Positions 25,398 to 32,014 of a stretch of DNA of 32,014 bases are shown here, one piece after another. The stretch's first letter is position 1. Each line of letters opens with the position of its first letter. A program made the position numbers and the translations under genes. This DNA is from Pseudalkalibacillus decolorationis (GTDB lineage Bacteria; Bacillota; Bacilli; Bacillales; Fictibacillaceae), in NCBI RefSeq assembly GCF_024609785.1, contig NZ_JANHJQ010000043.1:1-32014 (forward strand). Direction: 5' to 3'. The notes beneath the pieces are model-generated. The model was given only the letters and a program-made list of their open reading frames with translations, searched no databases and was not told the DNA's origin.

Positions 25398-25943
25398 TTA
25401 GTTTCCAGAAAGTTTAGAATGATAGTCTTGCTGTAAAATGGCCATAATGTTGGAATCTTGCCATTTACCGTTATGAAATCTCGTCTCTCGAAAATGTCCT
25501 TCCTTTTCAAAGCCAAGCTTTTGGTATAAACGAATCGCCTTTGTATTCTCCGCAAAAACCCGTAGGGAAAGTCTATGCAGATTCATTTCCATGAACACAT
25601 ACTCCATCAGGATTTGCATTGATTCGTATCCAATTCCCTTGCCGTGGTAATCAGGTTCACAAATCGCAATATAACATTCAGCATTTTTATGATAATGATT
25701 AATGTTGAACAGCCCTAGATACCCAACCGCTTTTCCGTTATCAGTATGTTCAATAATATAATTCTTTCGGTTTGAGTCGTGTAGCATATTCTTGAAATTC
25801 TCCTCGACTTCCTCCACTGACTTCAAGTCTATGAATGGATTAACAAGCGGAGCAATTTCCATGTCATTTTGCCAACGAAAATAATCCCCCTGATCTTTTT
25901 GAGTCATTTTGCGTAATTTAACCGTTGAACCTGTGAATAACAT
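25398..25943 (-). CDS. GNAT-family N-acetyltransferase
   Basis: 181 residues of the RimJ/RimL-type GNAT group, which transfers acetyl from acetyl-CoA to an amine. The CoA-binding motif A appears as YIAICEPDYHGKGIGYESMQ. The LHRLSLRVFAENTKAIRLYQ motif, followed by KLGFEKEGHFRE, is characteristic. Substrate unknown. The start follows GAGGAGGAAACACA. A MITE-like element lies immediately upstream. Confidence 0.92.
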   Translation of the reverse strand: MLFTGSTVKLRKMTQKDQGDYFRWQNDMEIAPLVNPFIDLKSVEEVEENFKNMLHDSNRKNYIIEHTDNGKAVGYLGLFNINHYHKNAECYIAICEPDYHGKGIGYESMQILMEYVFMEMNLHRLSLRVFAENTKAIRLYQKLGFEKEGHFRETRFHNGKWQDSNIMAILQQDYHSKLSGN

Positions 25944-25962
25944 TGTGTTTCCTCCTCTATAA

Positions 25963-26240
25963 GGTGTGTGTTCAAAAAGGAGGACAAAAAGAGCCGAGAA
26001 GTTCGAGACGCGAAAATCTCAAGGACCGGAACGACGAGCGGTACTTGCATAAATACTACGAGTTGTACCGAGGAAGCTTACTTCCATGGACACGCTTGTA
26101 GACGCAGGTACATATGGAACTTCGACTAACTACTTCACGTCCTGTGAAAACATCGAAGTCAGCACGTCCTGTGCAAGTCCGGAGAGATCGAGCAACGAAG
26201 TAATTCGACAGCTATTTTTACCGGACTTTTTGAACATCCT
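25963..26240. repeat. MITE-like element with 11-bp terminal inverted repeats
   Basis: About 270 bp. The termini are TGTTCAAAAAG at 25969-25979 and CTTTTTGAACA at 26226-26236. The inside is GC-richer and holds AAAAGAGCCGAGAAGTTCGA and CTCAAGGACCGGA, sequence I recognise as a dispersed repeat of Bacillus-related genomes. It encodes no protein. It lies between the divergent-looking GNAT and NTF2-like genes and may be transcribed as a folded RNA. Confidence 0.8.
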
Positions 26241-26249
26241 CTAATTGAC

Positions 26250-26678
26250 TTAACCATTATTCTGCAAATTCGTAAGTGGGACACTTGCTTCAATATAACT
26301 TCGGAGCAGCTTCCAATCCTTTCCCTTACGAAACGTATCCACATAAAGATGAGCGGTTTTGGACTCCTCTCCATTTACGGTCGGCCATACCCAGAACATA
26401 ACCAACACTTCATTGATTCTAAGTGGGACTTTGTTTACTTCAATGAACGTCCAATCTACTGTTTTATCTGAAAAATAGTCAAATGCTTGTTTCCATCCTT
26501 GTTTTGCATCCTTAAAGCCAAAATCCTCTATATCGTCTTGAATATTTGACACTCGAACCTCTCTAGCTGCATACGTAGATGACATTGCACTTTTCATGGC
26601 CTCTAGTGAACCGTTACGCCAATTTGTTTTATACATCTCGAAGAATTGATCAAAGTCAGCTAAAAGTTCCTTGTCCAT
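26250..26678 (-). CDS. NTF2/SnoaL-like protein
   Basis: 142 residues of the NTF2-like cone-shaped fold by pattern: an N-terminal helix (LLADFDQFFEMYKTNWRNGS) followed by beta strands such as TVDWTFIEVNKVPLRINEVL and KTAHLYVDTFRKGKDWKLLR. Members bind small ligands or act as enzymes or immunity proteins; none can be specified here. The ATG at 26678 follows GGGGTG at 6 bases, better than the GTG at 26687. Confidence 0.65.
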   Translation of the reverse strand: MDKELLADFDQFFEMYKTNWRNGSLEAMKSAMSSTYAAREVRVSNIQDDIEDFGFKDAKQGWKQAFDYFSDKTVDWTFIEVNKVPLRINEVLVMFWVWPTVNGEESKTAHLYVDTFRKGKDWKLLRSYIEASVPLTNLQNNG

Positions 26679-26895
26679 TTTTATCACCCCATTTGTTTAT
26701 TACAAGACTTTCATCACTCTCTCTAACGTCGTCTCTAAAAATTTCTCCATAGCTATCCGGAATCCTTTGAAACTTTTTTCCATTTAGATGCAAGTTAATG
26801 GACATCTTTTAAAGCTTGTTTGATAATAACCTTTAAGCATTTGGTTAGGGATTTGTTTTTGAGACTTTTATCTTTTTCTAGAGGAGATGTACGTT

Positions 26896-27903
26896 TTGAA
26901 CATAAAATTAAGTGTACTGGATCAATCACCGATTGCCGAGGGAATGACTTCAGAAGAGGCATTAGATAATACAGTAAAACTTGCGCAGAGTGTAGAAAAG
27001 CTTGGCTTCGAGCGGTTTTGGGTATCTGAGCATCACGATACAAACAGTTTAGCGGGGTCTTCACCAGAAGTATTAATTGCACATTTGGCCGCAAAAACAA
27101 ATAAAATCCGTGTAGGCTCCGGTGGCGTTATGCTTCCACATTATAGCCCGTATAAGGTGGCGGAAAATTTCAAGGTTTTAGAAGGATTGAACCCTGATAG
27201 AATTGATCTTGGATTAGGTAGAGCCCCGGGTGGTATGCCAATTGCAACGATGGCGTTAAATGAAGGGAAATCTAGAAGAACAGTCGAACAATTTCCTGAA
27301 CACATCGATGACTTGATCGGTTATTTACATGGTACCCTCGATGAAGGCCATCGCTTTACAGGGTTAAAAGCCACACCAAACTTACAAACAACTCCTGATG
27401 TTTGGATACTAGGTTCAAGTCCTTCAAGCGCCTTATTGGCTGCTGAAAAGGGATTACCTTATACATTTGCTCAATTTATTAATGGTGATGGCGGCCCTGA
27501 CTATACAGAGCTTTATCGTGAACACTTTTCACCATCCAAGCTTTTATCCGAACCAAAGAATATGGTTGCTGTTTTTGTGATATGTGCCGAAACTGAAGAA
27601 CAAGCAGAATTCGTAGCTTCAAGTATGGACTTAACCCTATTGATGATCGAACAGGGGATGAAGTCTTCTGGGACACCTAGTCCACAAAAGGCTGCTGCTT
27701 ACCAATACAGCTCATATGAAATGAGACGTATAAAAGAGAACCGAAAACGAATGGTTGTCGGGACACCTCCTCAAGTGATGGCACAACTTCTTCAATTAAG
27801 CGAGGCCTATCAAACGGATGAAATTATGCTTGTTACCATTACCTATGACTTTCAAGATAAATTGAAGTCGTTCCAACTCGTTGCTGACGAAGTTCTTAAG
27901 TGA
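26896..27903 (+). CDS. LLM-class flavin-dependent oxidoreductase
   Basis: 335 residues with the bacterial luciferase-like barrel: LSVLDQSPIAEGMTSEEALD, the FWVSEHHDTNSLAGSSPEVL motif (the family's SEHH), GSGGVMLPHYSPYKVAENFK and DLGLGRAPGG. It matches the MsnO8-type, FMN-dependent group that uses reduced flavin. Substrate unknown. The start TTG at 26896 has AGAGGAG at 9 bases; the ATG three codons earlier lies directly on the ribosome site. Monocistronic. Confidence 0.9.
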   Translation: MNIKLSVLDQSPIAEGMTSEEALDNTVKLAQSVEKLGFERFWVSEHHDTNSLAGSSPEVLIAHLAAKTNKIRVGSGGVMLPHYSPYKVAENFKVLEGLNPDRIDLGLGRAPGGMPIATMALNEGKSRRTVEQFPEHIDDLIGYLHGTLDEGHRFTGLKATPNLQTTPDVWILGSSPSSALLAAEKGLPYTFAQFINGDGGPDYTELYREHFSPSKLLSEPKNMVAVFVICAETEEQAEFVASSMDLTLLMIEQGMKSSGTPSPQKAAAYQYSSYEMRRIKENRKRMVVGTPPQVMAQLLQLSEAYQTDEIMLVTITYDFQDKLKSFQLVADEVLK

Positions 27904-27917
27904 TTAACGAGGTAATA

Positions 27918-27961
27918 TGCTGGAGCTAACATTACATCCATGCAAAACGTTATTACTTGTA
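27918..27961 (+). repeat. Remnant of the GGAGCTAGAC-type dispersed repeat
   Basis: TGCTGGAGCTAACATTACAT is followed by CCATGCAAAACGTTATTACT and TGTAAAG. This matches the right third of the element at 6167-6322 with small deletions; the left two thirds are missing. It ends just before the terminator of the LLM gene. Confidence 0.7.
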
Positions 27962-27967
27962 AAGAAT

Positions 27968-28018
27968 AAGGAGCTTCCTCAAATAAGTTCTGTAATGAAC
28001 CGTTTGAGGAAGCTCCTT
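27968..28018. terminator. Strong hairpin between LLM gene and YhcN-type gene, bidirectional
   Basis: AAGGAGCTTCCTCAAA and TTTGAGGAAGCTCCTT form a perfect 16-bp stem. T-rich bases follow on the plus strand and weaker ones on the minus strand, so it can end both converging transcripts. Confidence 0.85.
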
Positions 28019-28055
28019 CATTTCATTTTTTTCAATTTAACTAAGTTGTTATAAC

Positions 28056-28625
28056 TTATCGTTGATTCGGGAAGACACGACGAATCGCTTCACCAATTTC
28101 TTCTCCAAGACCTTCTACTGGTTTGCCCTCATCCACCTTTGATACATAATTGTTGACCCGATCCAAAAAGTCCGGGTTCGTAGAGACATATACATTGTTA
28201 ACGTCGGGATCGACTGACTTAACTTGATCGGAAATCTTCTTTTCCATTTCCTGCGTAACTTCTCCCTCTTTGTTGTTTTGAAGCTGTGCCGCAACATAAG
28301 CATTTTCATCTGTTACAAGCACTGTAGCATCCCCTACTTCTGGTAGAGCTTCTACTTTGTTTGCTGCTTTATCCGCTACCTCATAACGGTTATTTCCATT
28401 AGCACCATTGTTAGCATTGTTACCGTTTCCGTTATTGCCATCATCGTCATTTACCATCCCATTATTATCTTCATTAATGTTCTCATTACCAATGTCTTGT
28501 GTTTCCACACCATTTTCCTCTGCGTTTTGGTTGTTATCATCATTTGCGTTACAACCTACAAGGGGTATTGCGAATGCACTAGCGACAAGAAGAAGTTTAG
28601 CCTCTTTAATCCATTTGAAATTCAT
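28056..28625 (-). CDS. YhcN/YlaJ-family sporulation lipoprotein
   Basis: 189 residues. A lipoprotein signal ends LVGCNAND, with the anchor Cys at residue 25. A long Asn/Asp/Gly-rich low-complexity stretch follows (about 27-80). The C-terminal YhcN domain reads NRYEVADKAANKVEALPEVG, then ATVLVTDENAYVAAQL and VYVSTNPDFLDRVNNYVSK. Family members are made during sporulation and found in the spore inner membrane. The Asn-rich part is unusually long. Start after CAGGAGGGATACAC. Confidence 0.93.
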   Translation of the reverse strand: MNFKWIKEAKLLLVASAFAIPLVGCNANDDNNQNAEENGVETQDIGNENINEDNNGMVNDDDGNNGNGNNANNGANGNNRYEVADKAANKVEALPEVGDATVLVTDENAYVAAQLQNNKEGEVTQEMEKKISDQVKSVDPDVNNVYVSTNPDFLDRVNNYVSKVDEGKPVEGLGEEIGEAIRRVFPNQR

Positions 28626-28787
28626 GTGTATCCCTCCTGAAAATTATTCTCCTTTAGAATGAGTAAAATTCAGGAAAATATACATGTTTTTTCTTATAAT
28701 TTTTTATCCTATTTCTTCATAATAATTAGACGACGTAAGGACCTATCATGAGAATAATGAAGATCGCAAGCTGTCCATTCGTTTTTT

Positions 28788-28832
28788 CCTTTTTCAGGTT
28801 GCATTCCTTTAACGGTTTGCAACCTGAAAAGG
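28788..28832. other. Orphan strong hairpin
   Basis: CCTTTTTCAGGTTGCA and TGCAACCTGAAAAGG pair almost perfectly (one extra T) around a 14-base loop. There is no clean T-run after it on either strand. The surrounding 28626-28873 has no gene I can support. Confidence 0.5.
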
Positions 28833-28873
28833 TTTTGAAAGGAGAAGAACGAGGGGAAATCATTTTTTTATAG

Positions 28874-28901
28874 AAAAAAAAAGAGAGCCTGAAGTAGGCT
28901 C
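28874..28901 (-). terminator. Terminator of the toxin-like small gene
   Basis: On the minus strand GAGCC and GGCTC pair around a 7-base loop and are followed by TCTTTTTTTTTC. Confidence 0.85.
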
Positions 28902-28928
28902 ATCAACGGTTGTTTGTCATGTGTCCGA

Positions 28929-29027
28929 TTAATTTAACACCCTAATGATAAGAATGGTCACGGTAATGACTCCAATTGTGTACATCCCAAACTGGAGCAT
29001 CAATGCAATCGCCTTTTCTGGTTCCAT
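28929..29027 (-). CDS. Holin-like small hydrophobic peptide (type I toxin-like)
   Basis: A 32-residue peptide, MEPEKAIALMLQFGMYTIGV followed by ITVTILIIRVLN. An acidic start and one membrane helix match the 'putative holin-like toxin' peptides of Bacillus (TxpA/BsrG-like, with the E.L.LM..FG pattern). The ATG at 29027 has AAAGGGG at 8 bases; ATGs at 29033 and 29069 are in frame and would add 2 or 14 residues, the last after AAGGTG. Its own terminator lies 28 bases past the stop. An antisense antitoxin RNA would be expected, but I did not find a convincing promoter for one. Confidence 0.6.
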   Translation of the reverse strand: MEPEKAIALMLQFGMYTIGVITVTILIIRVLN

Positions 29028-29139
29028 TCCCATTTCCCCTTTCAGAATGACCTTCTCGAAACATCCCATGACTTTACATCACCTTATAGTTATAGGATGT
29101 CTGAATTGAGCTTGTCTCAAACCAAAAAAGTTATTGATT

Positions 29140-30033
29140 TCATAATTCTTGTATTGTTTTTCTTTTAGCAAAACGAACATTTGCTATTATAATTGCTAAA
29201 AAGATGATTAAAACACCGAGTTGCTGAAGCACAGTAACTTGTTCATTTAATATGAAAATAGAACAAATAACAGCAACTGGTAATTCCGCAGCACCCAATA
29301 TACTACCCATTGAAGACCCAATATGCGGCATACCATAAGCAAAGAGAAATGGTGGGATAACGACTCCAAAAAGTCCAAGAAAGATGCTATTTGTCCATGA
29401 AAATTGGATATGTCCCTGATTTATGATATCAAATAACTGATACGCAAAAACGACCAACACAGTAATCAAACTTCCTGAAACCATGTAAAAGCTTCTTTGC
29501 GCTGGATGTAATTCCGGCAATAACTTATCATTTAAAAAAACAAATAACGTATAGGATACGGCGGCTAATAGACCTAAGATCACACCTAAAGGATTTAAAT
29601 TAAAATTCCCGCCTATGTCACTCGCAAGAACGGTCCCAAGGATTAATAGAACTAGCGAGATGATGGTCTTCTTGGATGGAAGCACCTTTTTCACAATACT
29701 GTTGAGTAAAACGCCCAGCCAAGCAAATTGAAACAATAGGATAATCCCAATTGAAGCATCTAAACGAGCAAGACTTAAATAATAAAAAACACCAACCAAA
29801 CCCGTAGGAATTCCAGCTAGCATCAAAAGCATCGCCTGCTTCATCCTAAGTCTTGGCTGATTGGTTATTAGAAGTTGTAAAGAAAGCATTAAAATCCAAC
29901 CGATTACAAATTGAGAGACGATAACTATACTCGGACTAATCCCCTGTTCATAGGAAAACTTGACAATTGTTGATAAAATTCCATAAGAGCACGAACCGAT
30001 AAATACAGCTGCAATATATTTTCCTGTCCCCAT
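29140..30033 (-). CDS. EamA-family (DMT) transporter
   Basis: 297 residues with ten hydrophobic helices in two EamA repeats, each of about 140 residues (GSCSYGILSTIVKFSYEQGI in the first; LGVILGLLAAVSYTLFVFLN in the second). Such carriers export or import amino acids, nucleosides or other metabolites. The substrate cannot be read from sequence. The tail KRKTIQEL is cytosolic. Start after GGAAAGGAGGATTTGG. Transcribed divergently from the amine oxidase. Confidence 0.9.
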   Translation of the reverse strand: MGTGKYIAAVFIGSCSYGILSTIVKFSYEQGISPSIVIVSQFVIGWILMLSLQLLITNQPRLRMKQAMLLMLAGIPTGLVGVFYYLSLARLDASIGIILLFQFAWLGVLLNSIVKKVLPSKKTIISLVLLILGTVLASDIGGNFNLNPLGVILGLLAAVSYTLFVFLNDKLLPELHPAQRSFYMVSGSLITVLVVFAYQLFDIINQGHIQFSWTNSIFLGLFGVVIPPFLFAYGMPHIGSSMGSILGAAELPVAVICSIFILNEQVTVLQQLGVLIIFLAIIIANVRFAKRKTIQEL

Positions 30034-30203
30034 CCAAATCCTCCTTTCCCATGATGTTTAGTAAGATACCCCCCCATTCTGACCAGAACGGAATTTTCCC
30101 GAGAACAATTAACTATACGCTAGGATTACTCACTAATCTCCCCTGCCTAATAATCATAAATCCGTTTTATGGAAAATAAATTAGTTAGGAAGGGGGGATA
30201 CGT

Positions 30204-31706
30204 ATGGTGTTTAAAGGAGGAGTTAATGGTACTCCATCTCCTACTCCAACATACCCAAAAGAAATGCTTTCAATTATAAATAATGGATTGCCACCCACAC
30301 AAAATCCGCAAAAAATTGTAATACTTGGTGCAGGAATATCTGGTCTAGTCTCGGGTTCCTTGTTAAAGGCTGCAGGTCATCATGTTACGATCTTGGAAGG
30401 TAACACAAGAATCGGTGGCCGAGTATACACGATCAGAAAACCTTTTTCACAAGGAAACTATATGGATGCAGGGGCAATGCGTATCCCAGATAAACATCTA
30501 TTAACGTTTGCTTATATTAATAAGTTTAACTTACCGGTCCAGCCATTTATTAATAGTACTGAGTTTGATTGGATCTATGTTAATGGGGTAAAAGTACGAC
30601 GTTTTCTTTATGAAGAAAATCCCGATATTTTACGCTTCCCAGTACAGGAGGATGAAAGAGGTAAGACAGCAATCGAACTTTTTAAAGAAGCAGTCCAGCC
30701 TTTTTTTGACTTGTATGAAAATTCAACAAAAGCTGAACAAGAGAAATTGCGTCGTGAATATGACCGCTATTCATTCGGTTCATTTTTAAGATATAACCCT
30801 TTAGGCAAGTCATTAAGTCCCGAAGCGATACGTATGATATCTGTTATGCTTGGGATTGAAGGATTCCCAGAGTTATCCTTTGTTGACATACTCACAGATA
30901 TTGTTGCTAGTTTATTTGAAGAGGACTTAAAGTTTTATCAAATCCTTGGTGGAAATGACCGATTACCGAAATCATTCCTTGCTTACCTTCGACCAAATAT
31001 CTATATGGGGCAAAAGGTAACGCAAATTCATAAATATGCGGAAGGGTTAACCGTCTCAACCCGGAATCCGGATACAGGAAAATTAAGTTGTTTTTCAGCA
31101 GATCGAATTATTACTACTATACCATTTTCTGTTTTTCAGTTTGTTAAAGTGGTGCCTTATGATACGTTTTCTTTTCAGAAGTGGGATGCGATCAGATCTC
31201 TTAAGTATGTCCCTTCAGTTAAAATTGGCATTGAATTTAAAAACAAATTTTGGTTTGATGAGCAACTGTTTGGCGGTAATTTTACAACAGACCAACCTAC
31301 GCAAACCGCTTATTACCCTAGCAATGGAGTCCATCAACCCGGACCTGGTGTCGTGCTTTCAAGTTACTCGTGGGGTGATAATGCTATTTTATGGAGCTCT
31401 CAACCCGAACAAACACAAATAAGACAGGCGCTTGATTATTTATCCATCGTACATGGACCAAAAGTATATAAGAAATTTATGAATGGGACCACTTATAGTT
31501 GGTCTCTCAACCAATTTTCCGGAGGGTGTTTTACACTATTTAAACCGAATCAAATTTCCGACTTAAGTGAAGCGATTAAGCAGCCTGAAAGCCATATATA
31601 CTTTGCTGGTGAACATACTTCATCATTTCACGGTTGGATTGAAGGTGGTGTCGAATCCGGAATTCGTGCTGCTGCTGAGGTAAGTTATGCTGCTAATTCG
31701 GATTAA
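30204..31706 (+). CDS. Flavin-containing amine oxidase / L-amino-acid oxidase family protein
   Basis: 500 residues. A leader of about 36 residues without a signal peptide precedes the FAD-binding dinucleotide motif KIVILGAGISGLVSGSLLKA (38-57), with EGNTRIGGRVYTIR after it. The C-terminal FAD motif IYFAGEHTSSFHGWIEGGVE is typical of the monoamine-oxidase fold. It oxidises an amine or amino acid with oxygen, giving H2O2 and an imine. Substrate unknown; the adjacent EamA exporter or importer may be linked by divergent regulation (inference). Start after AGGAAGGGGGGATACGT. Confidence 0.9.
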   Translation: MVFKGGVNGTPSPTPTYPKEMLSIINNGLPPTQNPQKIVILGAGISGLVSGSLLKAAGHHVTILEGNTRIGGRVYTIRKPFSQGNYMDAGAMRIPDKHLLTFAYINKFNLPVQPFINSTEFDWIYVNGVKVRRFLYEENPDILRFPVQEDERGKTAIELFKEAVQPFFDLYENSTKAEQEKLRREYDRYSFGSFLRYNPLGKSLSPEAIRMISVMLGIEGFPELSFVDILTDIVASLFEEDLKFYQILGGNDRLPKSFLAYLRPNIYMGQKVTQIHKYAEGLTVSTRNPDTGKLSCFSADRIITTIPFSVFQFVKVVPYDTFSFQKWDAIRSLKYVPSVKIGIEFKNKFWFDEQLFGGNFTTDQPTQTAYYPSNGVHQPGPGVVLSSYSWGDNAILWSSQPEQTQIRQALDYLSIVHGPKVYKKFMNGTTYSWSLNQFSGGCFTLFKPNQISDLSEAIKQPESHIYFAGEHTSSFHGWIEGGVESGIRAAAEVSYAANSD

Positions 31707-31768
31707 TTATAGGGGATTTAACGAGAAAACTACTAGCTCTTATTTAATACAATATGTAGAAACCAAAA

Positions 31769-31843
31769 TAAAGAAAACTCGGCGATTGCCGAGCCTTTAG
31801 GCGAAGTCAGAGCCGTAGTTGAACTTATACTATAGAAAGTATT
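31769..31843 (+). repeat. 93-bp structured repeat, copy A3, cut by a group II intron
   Basis: Starts TAAAGAAAACTCGGCGATTG and continues to AACTTATACTATAGAAAGTA TT, where A1 and A2 would continue with the second half of the terminator-like hairpin. The first hairpin is CTCGGC/GCCGAG instead of CTTGGC/GCCAAG, i.e. a compensatory base-pair change. Intron sequence begins directly after the TT. Confidence 0.85.
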
Positions 31844-32014
31844 GTCGAGTAGGAGGGAGCCTTTCCATTATGGATTGTGCTCCGCCCCCCTCACAGAACC
31901 GTGCGAGCGGTACTCCCGCACACGGCTCTTCTCCATCATCATTTACAGAATATAGCTTAATTCGCTTCTAAGATCGTATATGTTCACTTTTACTCGTAGC
32001 TTCGACAATGGATA
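31844..32014 (-). mobile_element. 3' end of a group II intron (domains V and VI), running off the window
   Basis: On the minus strand domain V lies at 31928-31896: it starts GAGCCGTGTGCGG, has the GAGTA tetraloop-like cap, a CG bulge and ends CGCACGGTTC. It is followed by TGTGAGGGGG and a domain VI hairpin, and the intron ends with ...CTACTCGAC. The match to domain V includes the AGC catalytic triad in GAGCC. Upstream, a minus-strand frame ending at 31943 (VNIYDLRSELSYIL) may be the C-terminus of the intron-encoded reverse transcriptase, low certainty. The 5' part lies beyond the window. Confidence 0.88.

Noticed and set aside
26159-26374. 71-residue minus-strand frame in the MITE-like element
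   Set aside because: It is composed of repeat sequence and part of the NTF2-like gene read out of frame.
30077-30088. TTCTGACCAGAA near-palindrome between the EamA and amine oxidase genes as an operator
   Set aside because: Only 5 bp per arm and no second site; too short to claim, although it sits at a divergent promoter region.

Overview
The window reads as chromosome of a low-GC, endospore-forming, probably naturally competent Bacillaceae member. The support is an alpha/beta-type small acid-soluble spore protein (SASP), a YhcN/YlaJ spore lipoprotein, a ComK-like competence regulator, a secreted thermolysin-type protease, GGAGG ribosome binding sites and TTGACA/TATAAT promoters. Genus cannot be fixed from sequence alone; the dispersed repeats recall marine or alkaliphilic Bacillus relatives. 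No prophage, CRISPR array or rRNA is present. Most content is ordinary housekeeping and accessory genes, interrupted by an unusually high density of small repeats and decayed genes.

Layout. 1-610: start of a leftward gene, a hairpin, then the SASP gene. 625-4278: fruR-fruK-fruA, a complete fructose PTS operon with promoter and operator-like sites. 4282-7953: an amidase and a DUF2339 membrane protein separated by a dispersed repeat. 8204-9400: decay zone with a NERD-domain pseudogene broken by several lesions, short degenerate repeats and a gene tail. 9491-11224: GH13 alpha-glucosidase behind a CRE-like palindrome. 11514-13615: a leftward serine dehydratase operon (sdaAB-sdaAA plus an IscA/HesB-like protein) under a promoter and tandem glycine riboswitch with terminator. 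13721-17727: five-gene PspA envelope-stress-type operon (DUF4178, PspA, DUF4247 lipoprotein, DUF350, membrane aminopropyltransferase). 17962-18036: tRNA-Gln. 18175-19830: small genes and a pair of inverted 93-bp repeats, one of which splits a MazG-like pyrophosphohydrolase gene. 19914-23423: M29 aminopeptidase, a truncated nucleotidyltransferase and the neutral protease. 23445-26678: small proteins, comK, a GNAT acetyltransferase, a MITE-like element and an NTF2-like protein. 26896-30033: LLM oxidoreductase, YhcN-type lipoprotein, a tiny holin-like toxin gene with its own terminator, and an EamA transporter. 30204-32014: flavin amine oxidase, then a third copy of the 93-bp repeat interrupted by the 3' end of a group II intron that runs off the window.

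Three points tie the genes together. The riboswitch, the Fe-S dehydratase and an Fe-S-type accessory protein form one glycine-responsive serine-catabolism unit. The PspA operon looks like one envelope-stress module with its last gene set behind a terminator. One repeat family recurs five times as full, broken or remnant copies and has served as a gene disruptor, a supplier of stop codons and a landing site for a retroelement.
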